DNA of 64,000 nucleotides from JARRQJ01 sp037381915. Lineage in GTDB: Bacteria; Pseudomonadota; Gammaproteobacteria; DRLM01. Location of the stretch: NCBI GenBank assembly GCA_037381915.1, contig JARRQJ010000003.1:62001-126000 (forward strand), read 5' to 3'. The translations under genes were made by a program, and so were the position numbers. Of this stretch, positions 1-9,243 are shown in pieces. Positions within the stretch are counted from its first letter, which is position 1. Each line of letters begins with the position of its first letter. Below the pieces are notes generated by a model. That model searched no databases. It saw only the letters and a list, made by a program, of their open reading frames with translations, and was not told where the DNA came from.

Positions 1-737
1 GCTTCGGCGCGGACGTTCGTCCGGGTCTCCAGCCTCACGGCGAATGATTTTAAACCATGGAATCTGTACCCAATATGTAATGACTAATGGATTACATTTT
101 GTCCGTCAGGGAAGACGAAGCACCATGGCAACGAGCCCGAAGAAGCCGCACGGACAATGCCTGTTAGGGATAAACGGGGGTTAAGAGCACGGCGTAAAAT
201 CGTAGCGATGCACATGCGCAAGCGGTGCATTTAAGCTGACCAGGGAGCCAAGGTGACACTTTGGGTGCCGCGTGTCCCAGTACGCGAGCGTGGGCAGGGA
301 AGCCTCATTGCGTTCCAAGGGACCGCGGCACAATCATTAAGACAACTTCAGGAAATGCTCGTCGCGATCCTATCCTTTCCTATGAGGATGGCAACGGGGC
401 TACGCCCTAGCCGAACACTACACCACGCTCTTGCCGTTATCGTCAAATTCCCGATGAAACCTCCGTCATGCAGGGAGCGGTAGCTCTGCCCGCCTCCTAG
501 CCAGCGACATCGTAACGCCCGATCCCCCTGCTAAATGCTCATGCCCGGGGCCGGCCCTGAACCACTTGGGACGGAGGTCAAGTCCAGGAAGAGCCCTTGA
601 CGGTGCCGAGCGCGAATATCTTTAGACTTCAATCCAAACTTCAATAATTAACTGATAATATAGCCAAGCAAACCGGATTTTCCCATGAAACGATGGGTAT
701 ACCGCGCGCCGGCCGGAAGACTCTGCAAGGACAGGCC
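1..737. other. Left-end stretch without a recognisable gene
   Basis: I find no gene here that I can support. Short open frames exist, for example 253-483 on plus, but their translations have no recognisable family and no good ribosome binding site. A small inverted repeat, CGGACG-TT-CGTCCG, lies at 10-23. The last 100 bases become AT-rich ahead of the magnesium gene cluster, as expected for a promoter. TTGACG at 597-602 and GATAAT at 654-659 are isolated pieces that do not form a well-spaced pair. The stretch could be a decayed gene or the end of an upstream intergenic region. Confidence 0.5.
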
Positions 738-1592
738 ATGGAATCCCAAGCGAGCTTGATTGATACATTGCGAGACACGCTCGGCCAAGCCCTCAATGGC
801 CTGATCAAACTCATCCCCAATGTATTAAGCGCCGCCTTCGTAGTGATCATCGGCTGGCTACTGGCCCGCCTGATTAGGGGGCTGATCATTCGCGGTATTC
901 ATACCCTGGACCGGCTGCTGCGCAAGTTTACCGCTCATCAAGCCTCCCCCCCTCCCCTGGTTCAAGAACGTTCCGTCAAGGCGGTGAGCGCCCTCTTTTA
1001 CTGGGCCGTCATCCTGCTGTTCCTGACCGCCGCCACCCAGGTCCTGGGTATGGGGGTCTTTTCGGATTGGTTGAGCGGCATCATGACATATCTTCCGGCG
1101 GTGATCGCCGGCATTCTTATTCTGCTCGCCGGTTTCGTCTTCAGCCTCATGGTGAAGGACCTGGTCACGGCGGCCGCCAACTCAGCCCATATCGCCTATG
1201 CCGAACTCCTGGGGCAAACGGCGCAGATACTGATCTTTTCCACCGCCGTAGTGGTGGGCATCGATCAGATGGGCATCAATATCACCTTCCTTATCGTAGT
1301 TGTCGCCATCATCCTGGGCATGATCTTCGGCGGCCTCGCCCTGGCCTTCGGCCTGGGCGCGAAGAACGTGGTCAATAACGTCCTCGCGGCGCATTATGTG
1401 CGCCAGGCCTATCAGATCGGCGATACGGTCGAGTTCAACGATATCAAGGGCCGGATTGTCCAGGTGACCAATGTCGGTATCGTGGTGGAACACGAACGGG
1501 GACAAAGCCACATCCCCACCTCGCTGTTTTTAACCGGGCACTCTACCCGCCTGGAGGAGAATCGCCGCCATGAGCAACGACCTGGCCCTTAG
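738..1592 (+). CDS. Small mechanosensitive channel (MscS-like, conserved TM helix family)
   Basis: This is a predicted inner-membrane channel of about 284 residues. Four or so hydrophobic helices are followed by the pore-like segment AFGLGAKNVVNNVLA and a short MscS-type beta domain with IGDTVEFNDIKGRIVQV. The large C-terminal vestibule domain of full MscS is missing, so it belongs to the short conserved-TM-helix group. I chose ATG 738 because AAGGA sits about 7 bases upstream; an in-frame ATG at 693 would add a poor N-terminus. Its 3' end overlaps the next gene by 23 bp. It is co-transcribed with two MgtE-related genes, which suggests a role in ion or osmotic balance linked to magnesium uptake. 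The substrate is not visible from the sequence. Confidence 0.85.
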   Translation: MESQASLIDTLRDTLGQALNGLIKLIPNVLSAAFVVIIGWLLARLIRGLIIRGIHTLDRLLRKFTAHQASPPPLVQERSVKAVSALFYWAVILLFLTAATQVLGMGVFSDWLSGIMTYLPAVIAGILILLAGFVFSLMVKDLVTAAANSAHIAYAELLGQTAQILIFSTAVVVGIDQMGINITFLIVVVAIILGMIFGGLALAFGLGAKNVVNNVLAAHYVRQAYQIGDTVEFNDIKGRIVQVTNVGIVVEHERGQSHIPTSLFLTGHSTRLEENRRHEQRPGP

Positions 1593-2403
1593 CCTCCTGT
1601 TTTGTGAAAACCATCCCTCCGATGCGGCGTCCCTCCTGGTCCGCCTGCCACCTGAATATGTCGCCGCCTTTTTGCGCTCCCTGTCCCCTGTTCAATGCAT
1701 CAACCTCATTCAGCACATGCCGACCGCCTACACTACCCAGTTGCTCACTTATTTCGAAAAGGATTTTAGCGCACGCCTACTGTGCGAGGCGAACTTCTCC
1801 ACGGCGACCAGACTGTTGCGCCCCTTCAATGCTCAGCAACGCGTAGAGTTGATGGCGTGTATGGACGCCGCGCAGTCCGCTCAATTGAGGCGGATGCTCA
1901 ATTTTTCCCCAGGGAGCGTCGGCAACCTGGTGGAGATCCCGACGTTGACCGCCTTGGGGGATTGGACCGTCAAACACGCCCAACGGGAATTAAAGAAAAT
2001 ACGGCGCCACTCGCTCTTCGATTTTCCCGTCGTCGATGATGAACACCGTTTCCTGGGCCTAGTGACTATCCATGCCCTATTGATCGCTGCCGAAAACAGT
2101 CGCCTTGATGAGTTATGCACAGGCAAGGATCTCGCCCTGCCCGCCTATGCCACCGTCGCCTCGGTGCTCAACCACCCCTTGTGGGAAAGGCGTCTCTCCC
2201 TGCCGGTGGTCGACCGCGGAGGGATTCTAATGGGCGTGTTGTATCACACCGGCCTCAAGGCACACGTTCCGACCCTCCCCGGCGCCCACGCACAAGACGT
2301 CCTGGCGCCGGTCATGGCCCTTGCCGAACTCTACTGGGCGGCGTCCTCATCGATCATCGACACCATCGGCAGAAAAAAGCCCTCTCGACCCAAGCGCACT
2401 TGA
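1570..2403 (+). CDS. Soluble MgtE-like protein (MgtE N domain plus CBS-like region, no membrane domain)
   Basis: A 277-residue cytosolic protein related to the intracellular half of MgtE. Residues about 10-120 resemble the superhelical MgtE N domain, and about 130-250 form two CBS-like units, seen in FDFPVVDDEHRFLGLVTIH and LSLPVVDRGGILMGVLYH. It stops where MgtE would begin its five membrane helices. A GGAGGA ribosome binding site lies just before ATG 1570, inside the end of the upstream channel gene. Full MgtE follows after 15 bp. In MgtE the N and CBS domains sense magnesium and gate the pore, so this free-standing paralogue may modulate the neighbouring transporter. That role is inference. 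A frameshifted MgtE is unlikely because no membrane domain follows in any frame before the next intact gene. Confidence 0.75.
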   Translation: MSNDLALSLLFCENHPSDAASLLVRLPPEYVAAFLRSLSPVQCINLIQHMPTAYTTQLLTYFEKDFSARLLCEANFSTATRLLRPFNAQQRVELMACMDAAQSAQLRRMLNFSPGSVGNLVEIPTLTALGDWTVKHAQRELKKIRRHSLFDFPVVDDEHRFLGLVTIHALLIAAENSRLDELCTGKDLALPAYATVASVLNHPLWERRLSLPVVDRGGILMGVLYHTGLKAHVPTLPGAHAQDVLAPVMALAELYWAASSSIIDTIGRKKPSRPKRT

Positions 2404-2418
2404 ACCTTTGGAGTATTC

Positions 2419-3732
2419 ATGGCCAACGCCACCACTACCGCCGTCAATGCCCTCAACCGCTTTTTCATCCGCCAATACCCGGGCGAAGTCGCCGCGTGGT
2501 TGAGCGATCTGTCGCCCAAAGAGGCGGTCAGCGCCGTTGTCCGCATCCCGGCCAATATGATCGCGGCGGTCTGGGAGAAATTGCCCGTGCATGTCGCCCG
2601 TTCCCTGCTCGGCAACCTGTCTTTGGAGCAAGCCCGCGGCATCTTGATGCGCGTCGACCCTTCTCATGCCGCCTTAGTCCTGCGCAGTCTGGAGCCGGAG
2701 CTACGCGAACGGTACCTGGGAGGACTCGAACCTCTGCTGGCCAAGGAACTGCTACGGCTGATGAACTATCCGCTGGACAGCGCCGGGGCGTTGATGGATC
2801 CCGCGATTGTCGCGTTTAAGGGCGACGCGGTGGCCCAGCAAACCCTGAAGCAATTGCGGCGCCATCGCGGCCATGTCGGCCGCCATATCTTCATCGTCGA
2901 TGAACAAGGCGCCCTCGAAGGGTTAGTCGATATCCAGGATCTGGCCCTCGCCGGCGGCAAAACGCGGCTGAGCGCGCTCGCCTGGCCGGCGAAAATCATG
3001 GTGGACGTAATGACCAGCCGGGAAGAAATCGCCGCCATCCTGGAAACCCATAAGATCAGCGAACTGCCGGTCATTGACGCCCGCGGCTGTCTGGCCGGCA
3101 TCATCCGTTACGACGCCCTGATCAGCGCAGTGCAGAATGAGACCAGTGTGGATATTCAGACCATGGTCGGCGCCAGCAAGGACGAGCGCGCCCTGTCACC
3201 CATCCCCTTCGCGGTGCGCAAGCGCCTCCCCTGGCTGCAGATCAACCTGGCTACCGCTTTTCTCGCCTCGGCGGTGGTCGGCCTCTTCGAAGGCACCATC
3301 GCCCACTTCACGGCCCTGGCGGTGTTATCACCCATCGTCGCCGGCCAGGCGGGCAACACCGGACAGCAGGCATTGGCGGTGACCATGCGCGGCCTTTCCC
3401 TGCGCGAGATCAGCGCACACCATTGGTGGCGGATGCTTTATAAAGAGATGAGCACGGGCTTAATCAACGGCATCGCCATCGCCCTGACTACCGCCTTCTT
3501 TGTCTATTTGTGGTCGCAGTCGTTAAGCATGGCGACGGTCATCGCCGTCGCCATGGTGCTGTCCATGGTGGCGGCGGGGTTCGCCGGCGCCATCATCCCC
3601 TTGATCCTGACCGTTCTCGATCAGGATCCAGCGCAGGCGTCCTCTATTATCCTTACCACCATCACCGATTGCACCGGTTTTGGAACGTTTCTCGGCATCG
3701 CCACGCTGGCGGCGGCCGCGGGGCTGCTTTGA
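2419..3732 (+). CDS. mgtE: Magnesium transporter MgtE
   Basis: A complete MgtE of 437 residues, normal family length. The order is N domain (about 20-130), a CBS pair (about 135-260) and a C-terminal membrane domain (about 270-437). Family hallmarks in the membrane part are PIVAGQAGNTGQQ, which matches the conserved proline and GN-GxQ pore region, and SSIILTTITDCTGFGTFLG near the end. MgtE forms a dimeric, magnesium-gated Mg2+ channel in the inner membrane. It is the last gene of a three-gene unit with the MscS-like channel and the soluble MgtE-like protein. A perfect 10-bp hairpin lies 21 bp after its stop codon. Confidence 0.93.
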   Translation: MANATTTAVNALNRFFIRQYPGEVAAWLSDLSPKEAVSAVVRIPANMIAAVWEKLPVHVARSLLGNLSLEQARGILMRVDPSHAALVLRSLEPELRERYLGGLEPLLAKELLRLMNYPLDSAGALMDPAIVAFKGDAVAQQTLKQLRRHRGHVGRHIFIVDEQGALEGLVDIQDLALAGGKTRLSALAWPAKIMVDVMTSREEIAAILETHKISELPVIDARGCLAGIIRYDALISAVQNETSVDIQTMVGASKDERALSPIPFAVRKRLPWLQINLATAFLASAVVGLFEGTIAHFTALAVLSPIVAGQAGNTGQQALAVTMRGLSLREISAHHWWRMLYKEMSTGLINGIAIALTTAFFVYLWSQSLSMATVIAVAMVLSMVAAGFAGAIIPLILTVLDQDPAQASSIILTTITDCTGFGTFLGIATLAAAAGLL

Positions 3733-3753
3733 CTCGGGCTGATTTATCAAAGA

Positions 3754-3782
3754 GGCTCTGAATGTTAATTTGTCATTCAGAG
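3754..3782 (+). terminator. Hairpin downstream of mgtE
   Basis: GCTCTGAATG and CATTCAGAGC form a perfect 10-bp stem around a 9-base AT-rich loop, 21 bases after the mgtE stop. There is no T-run after the stem, so it may act as a 3' stabiliser or a Rho-assisted end rather than a classical intrinsic terminator. Confidence 0.4.
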
Positions 3783-3789
3783 CGCAGGG

Positions 3790-4310
3790 CTGGACGACGC
3801 AGCGGCCAGCCATCGCCAGGCTCTCAGGGTCAATCCCACGCTTGTGGGCATGCATATTAGTTAAGGCAATGCATTGTGGTCGCTCGGGAATCCAAGGAAA
3901 GCGATAGCAAGTTATCGAGAGGCGGTTAAGATGAATCCGGACTCCACCGGAGCGCATATCAATCTGCGTAACGTGTTCCTGGGGGCTCAAAAGGCCGGAT
4001 CAGTCGCTTGCCAGCTTCCAACAGGCGCTGAAGCTAGATCCAGACAACGCACACAGCTGCCTGGGCAAGGAACCAGTCCTTTCATGAATATCGATTGTGA
4101 CCTCTACAGCATAAGCAAGACCGTTCTCGATTCACTGGCTCCGTCAATCGTTCCCGGCACTGTCATCGTGTTCGATGAATACGTTGGAAATGAGCATTGG
4201 CGCGAGGATGTGTCCAGGACGTTTCAGGAGGCCGTCCGTACCATGGCTGGACCGGTGAATACCTGACGTTCAGCTTGTTCACCAAGCAGGTCGGAATCCG
4301 ACTACTCCAG
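3790..4310 (+). pseudogene. Decayed TPR / SAM-methyltransferase gene remnant
   Basis: Pieces of one protein can be read only by changing frame. In one frame LDDAAASHRQALRVNPT, an in-frame TAA at 3862-3864 and then AIASYREAVKMNPDSTGAH read as TPR repeats. After a shift, QSLASFQQALKLDPDNAH continues the TPR pattern and then hits a stop. The first frame then gives IDCDLYSISKTVLDSLAP and IVPGTVIVFDEY, typical of a TylF/MacC-like methyltransferase end. After another shift EYLTFSLFTKQVGIRL finishes the domain. One stop and at least two frame changes make this a dead gene. Its 3' end stops just short of zipA, which is on the opposite strand. Confidence 0.75.
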
Positions 4311-4358
4311 TGCATCGCGTTCAGGAATCCCTTCATCCGATTTCAGTCGAACAGGCCG

Positions 4359-5132
4359 CTAGTGGTGCGCTATCTGGTTCTTCAGCCGCCACTCGATGAG
4401 CTGTTCGCGGATCTGGCCGATGGCATGGCGGGTCAGGACACTGCGACGGGCGTCACGCACCTCGCCGCTGAGCGCCTCCGCCAACTGACGCGCCTTGGCC
4501 AGCATGGTGTCGAAGGTGACGATGTCGTCATCTTCGCCCGCGGGAACCATGAACAGCGACAGACCCGCTGTCTTCATATCGTCCAGATGCTCCAGGTCGA
4601 AGCTGCCGGGCTTGATCATATTGGCCAGACTGAACAACGGCGGTGCATCCCCGTGCGCCGGCGAGTAATAGTGGAAGATTTGCCATTCCCCGTATTCAAA
4701 CCCGCTGTTCTCCAGGGCATAGCGTATAGCCTGGCCGGAAAAGCCGTGGCCTTCACCGGCCATCACATTCAACGCCACCACCTGATGGGGGTCCGCCGCC
4801 ACCCGCGGCGGACGGCGCCTGCCGACGCCCGGCCGGGAGGCGGCCGCCGCGTCATGGCCATCGCCGGGAGACGGTGCCGTCTGCGGTTCGGCCGGCCCGG
4901 CCACGATCCTGCCCACGCTTGCCAGCGCCCCATCCGAAACCTCGGAGAGTTTGGCATCCACCGCGAACAAAGGATCGAATTCCTCTTCCTCGATCCGATG
5001 ATTACCGCCGGCAGGTGTTGCGATTGTCGGGATTGCCGAAGTACTGCGCCGCCGCAGCCCCCAGCGCAGCATCAGCACTACAGCGATGATCACCGCCCCG
5101 ACTACAATCAATATCACACTGACCGATTCCAT
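4359..5132 (-). CDS. zipA: Cell division protein ZipA
   Basis: A 257-residue protein with the ZipA layout. One N-terminal membrane helix (about residues 5-24) is followed by a basic stretch and a variable Pro/Gly-rich linker to about 120. The C-terminal FtsZ-binding domain includes VVALNVMAGEGHGFSG, FHYYSP and PGSFDLEHLDDMKTAGLSLF. ZipA tethers FtsZ to the inner membrane during septum assembly and occurs essentially only in Gammaproteobacteria. The linker is shorter than in Escherichia coli, where ZipA is about 330 residues. It lies 98 bp downstream of smc on the same strand, the usual smc-zipA pairing of this class. Confidence 0.92.
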   Translation of the reverse strand: MESVSVILIVVGAVIIAVVLMLRWGLRRRSTSAIPTIATPAGGNHRIEEEEFDPLFAVDAKLSEVSDGALASVGRIVAGPAEPQTAPSPGDGHDAAAASRPGVGRRRPPRVAADPHQVVALNVMAGEGHGFSGQAIRYALENSGFEYGEWQIFHYYSPAHGDAPPLFSLANMIKPGSFDLEHLDDMKTAGLSLFMVPAGEDDDIVTFDTMLAKARQLAEALSGEVRDARRSVLTRHAIGQIREQLIEWRLKNQIAHH

Positions 5133-5230
5133 GGATCAACCTTCACTTCGATTTAGTTAGTCCCGATCTTGAGACCGGCGGCCCGCGCAAAAGAGCAGCC
5201 GGCAGACGCGCAGCACGCCTTCGTCGTCAT

Positions 5231-8200
5231 TCACGATGCCGCCGCCATCGCCATCTGCACCGCCTCGTCGATGTCCACCGATACCAGGCGCGATACGCCG
5301 GGCTCGTGCATGGTAACGCCGACCAACTGCTCGGCGATCTCCATTGTACCCTTGTTGTGCGTGATATAGATAAATTGCACCCGTTCCGACATGTCTTGCA
5401 GCAAACGGGAAAAGCGCCCGACGTTGGCGTCGTCCAGCGGCGCGTCGACCTCGTCGAGAATACAGAACGGCGCCGGATTCAATTCGAAAATGGAAAACAC
5501 CAGGGCCACCGCCGTCAGCGCCTTCTCGCCGCCGGACAACAGATGGATGGTACTGTTGCGCTTGCCGGGGGGGCGGGCCATGATGGTCACGCCGGTATCC
5601 AGGATGTCTTCGCCGGTGAGTTCCAGGTAGGCGTGGCCACCGCCGAACAAACGGGGGAACATGGCCTGCAATCCGGCGTTGACCTTGTCAAAGGTCTCCT
5701 GGAAACGTTCCTTGGTCTCGCGGTCGATTTTGCGAATGGCGTTTTCGAGGGTGGTAAGCGCCTCGGTGAGATCGGCGTGCTGCGCATCCAGATAGGTTTT
5801 GCGCTCCGATTGCTCGGTGAACTCCTCGATGGCCGCGAGGTTGATCGCACCCAAACGCTGTATTTGCGCGGCCAGACGCTCCGCCTGGCTTTGCCACTCG
5901 GCTTCCGTGGCCCCTTCCGGCATTTCCTGCAGCAGTTGCTGCAAACTGAAATCGGATTCCGCAATCTGCTCTTCCAGGGTCTGGCGACGCACGCGGGTTT
6001 CCTGGAAGTTGAGGCGGGCATTGTCCAGATCGCTACGCGCCGACTGCACATGCTGCTCGGCCTCGTTGCGCCGCTCCGCCAATTCCCGCAACTGGTGGTC
6101 CACTTCCGTCAAACGCCGCCGTGCCGCAGCCAATTGCTCGTCCACCTCCAGGCGCCTGGTCAACAGCGTTTCCAATTCATGCTCCATCTGCTCGATGGGG
6201 GCAGCACCGCTACCCAAGGCTGTGGAGAGCTCCTCACGCCGGTGCGTCAGGTGGTTCAACTGGCCCTGCATTTTGTCCAGGTTGTCGCGGGTGGAATTCA
6301 GTTGCGCCCGTAGCGATTCGACCCGCAAGGCCACTTCATGCCGCACTTCGCGGTCGCTGCGCGCCTGCCGGCGGATCTCCTCGAGCACCCTGCGCTTGTC
6401 ATCGCGCTGCAACAGCAGTTGTTCACGTTGCGCGCTGTGACCTTCGGTAGCGGCCAAGGCCTCCTGCAAACGCTCGCGCGCCGCCACCCGTTCCTGTTCA
6501 TCGCGCTTCAGATCCTCGCCCACCTCGTTTATCTCGCCGCGCAGGCGTTGATCACGGGCCCGCAGCTGATCGAGGCGTTCCTGTTTGGCGCTGAGCTGTG
6601 ACTGCAGTTCAGCACGCTTGTTGGTGACATCGCGCACCCGCGACTGCAGGTCTTCACGGGCCTGCTCCAGGGCATGCACCGCCTGCGTGCTGTGCTCCAA
6701 TCGTTCTTGCAGCACCCCCACCCGGCCGTTGAGGGTTTCCATGTGGGCCGCCAGCTCCTGCAAGGCCTGTTCGCGAACCAATACGCTGGAATGTTCGTCC
6801 GACGTGCGCACCACCCGTAGCCAGCCGTTGCCGATCCACACGCCGTCACGGGTAATTACCGATTCGCGCGCACCCAGTCGGGGACGCAAAGTCAGGGCAT
6901 CGTCCAGCCCCTCGGCGACGTATACACCGTCGAGCAGACCGTCGAGCGGCCAGGGTGATTGCACTTTGTCGAGCAGGCTTGACAGATTGCCATGGCGCGC
7001 CGCATTGGCGATGGCGGCGCCGGTATCAAACAATTCCACCTCACCCTGCGTCAATCCCTGCAACCAGCCGAGCACATCGTCCGTGCCCGCTACGCACACC
7101 GCCTCCAGGGCGTGGCCCAAGGCGATCTCCACCGCCCGTTCCCACCCGGATTCGACCTTGATCTTCTGCGCCAGACGCGCCGCCTCGTTAAGTCCGTGCT
7201 CGGCCAGCCACGCGCCCGCCGCGCCGGCCCCCTTGCCCAGGGCCTCCTCCTGCAAGGCTTCCAGCGAGGCGTGGCGTCCCTGGGCACTGTGCAGTTCAGT
7301 GCGCGCCGCGTCGAGTTCGCCGATCAGACTCCGGTGTTGCTGGCGCTGGTCGTTGAGTCGTTCCAGATCCTTGGCCAGGGTCGCTTGCAGGGATTCCAGC
7401 GTTGCATCCAATTCCTGTTTGGCGGCGGTAGCCACAGCCAGTTCTTCTTCCAGGGGCTGAGGCGACAAGCCGCCCACTTCATCCTCAAGGCGTTTGAGGC
7501 GATCATGGGACTGACCGATGCGTTGCTCCAGGTGATCGACACGGGCCCGCTCCACCTCCGCCGCCTGCAGTTGCGCCGCGGCGCGGGTGTTAAATTCATC
7601 CCAGGCCTGCTGCCAGGTATGCATGGCCTCTTCCGCCTCATCCAGGGCCTGGCTGGAGCGCTGCTCCAATTGCTGCGCCTCATGCAAGGCATGCTCGTTC
7701 TCGCTGAGGGTCTGGCTCAACTGGTTGATCAGACCCCGGTCGGCGGTCAAGTGGGCCTGCACCTCGTTCCACGCCTTTTCGACCTCCTGCAGGTCGTGCT
7801 GTTGCTGCTCCCGGGTCTCCTTGGCGTGATGGATGGCCTGCTCCAGCCGGGCGATCTCAGCACCGACCTCATAGGCCTGGGCCTGGACCTTATTGAAGGC
7901 CTCGCTCTCCTCGCCGTGCAGTTCGCGCTGACGCTCAATGCCGGCCTCTACGTTGCGCAACACCGCCACCTGGGCCTCGAGATGGGTTTCCAGGGATTGA
8001 ATCTGTTTTTCCCGCTCCGCGGAATCGTCGTTGAGCGCGGCCCAGCGCAGGGCCTGGAGTTGGCCCCTCACCAGCCTTTCCTGCTGCTTAAGTTCCTTGT
8101 AGCGCTCGGCCGTCTTGGCCTGGCGCTGCAGCGATTGTAAACGTTTCTCAAGTTCATCCCGCAGGTCATTAATACGATTGAGATTCTCATGGGTATGACG

Positions 8201-8752
8201 CATACGCGTCTCCGTCTCGCGGCGCCGTTCCTTGTATTTGGAGATCCCCGCCGCCTCTTCCATAAAGACACGCAATTCGTCAGGTTTGGCTTCAATCAGG
8301 CGAGAGATAGTGCCCTGCTCGATAATGGCGTAGCTGCGCGGGCCCAGGCCGGTGCCGAGAAAGATGTCGGTAATGTCCTTGCGCCGGCAGCGGGTGCCGT
8401 TGAGGAAATAGGTCGATTGTCCGTCACGGGATACCTGGCGCTTGATGGATATCTCGGCATAGCTGGCATATTCGCCTCCCAGGCTGCCCAGGCTGTTGTC
8501 GAATACCAGTTCCACGAAGGCGTGGCCTACGGGTTTACGCCCCGAGGCCCCGTTGAAGATCACGTCGGCCATGGAATCGCCGCGCAGATGCTTGGCCGAG
8601 CTTTCCCCCATCACCCAGCGCACTGCGTCAATGACATTGGATTTGCCGCAACCGTTGGGACCGACGATACCGATCAGGTTACTGGGCATGGGAATGGAGG
8701 TGGGATCGACGAAGGATTTGAATCCTGACAACTTAACTTTTTTCAGTCTCAT
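5231..8752 (-). CDS. smc: Chromosome segregation ATPase SMC
   Basis: A full-length SMC of 1173 residues. The N-terminal head has Walker A GPNGCGKSN at 31-39. Two long coiled coils rich in Glu, Gln, Leu and Arg flank a hinge near 510-650 with GWERAVEIALGHALEAVCV. The C-terminal head has the signature LSGGEK at about 1072-1077 and Walker B CILDEVDAPLDD just after it. SMC dimers with ScpA and ScpB load on DNA and align chromosome arms. Having smc rather than mukB separates this organism from enterics. The gene is divergent from queF with an AT-rich gap of about 95 bp. Confidence 0.97.
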   Translation of the reverse strand: MRLKKVKLSGFKSFVDPTSIPMPSNLIGIVGPNGCGKSNVIDAVRWVMGESSAKHLRGDSMADVIFNGASGRKPVGHAFVELVFDNSLGSLGGEYASYAEISIKRQVSRDGQSTYFLNGTRCRRKDITDIFLGTGLGPRSYAIIEQGTISRLIEAKPDELRVFMEEAAGISKYKERRRETETRMRHTHENLNRINDLRDELEKRLQSLQRQAKTAERYKELKQQERLVRGQLQALRWAALNDDSAEREKQIQSLETHLEAQVAVLRNVEAGIERQRELHGEESEAFNKVQAQAYEVGAEIARLEQAIHHAKETREQQQHDLQEVEKAWNEVQAHLTADRGLINQLSQTLSENEHALHEAQQLEQRSSQALDEAEEAMHTWQQAWDEFNTRAAAQLQAAEVERARVDHLEQRIGQSHDRLKRLEDEVGGLSPQPLEEELAVATAAKQELDATLESLQATLAKDLERLNDQRQQHRSLIGELDAARTELHSAQGRHASLEALQEEALGKGAGAAGAWLAEHGLNEAARLAQKIKVESGWERAVEIALGHALEAVCVAGTDDVLGWLQGLTQGEVELFDTGAAIANAARHGNLSSLLDKVQSPWPLDGLLDGVYVAEGLDDALTLRPRLGARESVITRDGVWIGNGWLRVVRTSDEHSSVLVREQALQELAAHMETLNGRVGVLQERLEHSTQAVHALEQAREDLQSRVRDVTNKRAELQSQLSAKQERLDQLRARDQRLRGEINEVGEDLKRDEQERVAARERLQEALAATEGHSAQREQLLLQRDDKRRVLEEIRRQARSDREVRHEVALRVESLRAQLNSTRDNLDKMQGQLNHLTHRREELSTALGSGAAPIEQMEHELETLLTRRLEVDEQLAAARRRLTEVDHQLRELAERRNEAEQHVQSARSDLDNARLNFQETRVRRQTLEEQIAESDFSLQQLLQEMPEGATEAEWQSQAERLAAQIQRLGAINLAAIEEFTEQSERKTYLDAQHADLTEALTTLENAIRKIDRETKERFQETFDKVNAGLQAMFPRLFGGGHAYLELTGEDILDTGVTIMARPPGKRNSTIHLLSGGEKALTAVALVFSIFELNPAPFCILDEVDAPLDDANVGRFSRLLQDMSERVQFIYITHNKGTMEIAEQLVGVTMHEPGVSRLVSVDIDEAVQMAMAAAS

Positions 8753-8847
8753 AGTGATTTTAATTAAAGTGATATTCCATTATTAAGGGGTGCATGACAC
8801 ACCGAGAATACGATATCTTATGCGACCTGCCAGCGACGAGATTATAC

Positions 8848-9237
8848 ATGCCAACACAACCGAGCAAGGAACTGGAGACCTTCGCGAACCCGAGCCCCGA
8901 GCGTGCCTATACTATACGCATCCGGGTGCCGGAGTTCACCTGTTTGTGTCCGAAAACCGGCCAGCCCGATTTCGCGACATTGTCTATAGATTATGTGCCT
9001 AATCAATGCTGTGTCGAACTCAAATCCCTCAAACTCTATGTGTGGTCCTACCGCGACGAGGGGGCTTTTCACGAGGCTGTCAGCAATCAGATCCTGAACG
9101 ATCTGGTAGCCGCCTGCGCACCGCACTTCATGCGCCTTACCGCTGAATTCAATGTGCGCGGCGGTATCTATACCACCGTGGTGGTGGAACACCGTGACCC
9201 CGGCTGGAGCCCGCCTGTCCCGGTCAGCTTGCCATAA
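8848..9237 (+). CDS. queF: NADPH-dependent 7-cyano-7-deazaguanine reductase QueF (type I)
   Basis: QueF reduces preQ0 to preQ1 in queuosine tRNA modification. From ATG 8848 the product has 129 residues, the usual size of the short unimodular type. The thioimide-forming cysteine is in TCLCPKTGQPDF (C34), with the acid D41 in the same motif. VELKSLKLYVWSYRDEGAFHE is the QueF NADPH-binding signature. An in-frame ATG at 8794, with AAGGGG just upstream, would add 18 residues not typical of the family. I prefer 8848 on homology although its ribosome binding site is weak. Other queuosine genes are not in the window. Confidence 0.9.
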   Translation: MPTQPSKELETFANPSPERAYTIRIRVPEFTCLCPKTGQPDFATLSIDYVPNQCCVELKSLKLYVWSYRDEGAFHEAVSNQILNDLVAACAPHFMRLTAEFNVRGGIYTTVVVEHRDPGWSPPVPVSLP

Positions 9238-9243
9238 TCGCGG

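Noticed and set aside
253..483. Open frame of 76 codons on plus at the left end
   Set aside because: No ribosome binding site, no family resemblance and low-complexity Arg/Pro content typical of random GC-rich frames.
4197..5156. A 319-codon plus frame across zipA
   Set aside because: Only its first 38 codons carry meaning, as the tail of the methyltransferase pseudogene; the rest is antisense to zipA.
5306..8140. Long plus-strand frames antisense to smc
   Set aside because: They mirror the coiled-coil codons of smc and have Leu/Gln/Arg-rich random translations.
8794..8847. N-terminal extension of QueF
   Set aside because: Type I QueF starts at the MPTQPSK sequence at 8848; the 18 extra residues are not family-like, though the upstream AAGGGG keeps it possible.
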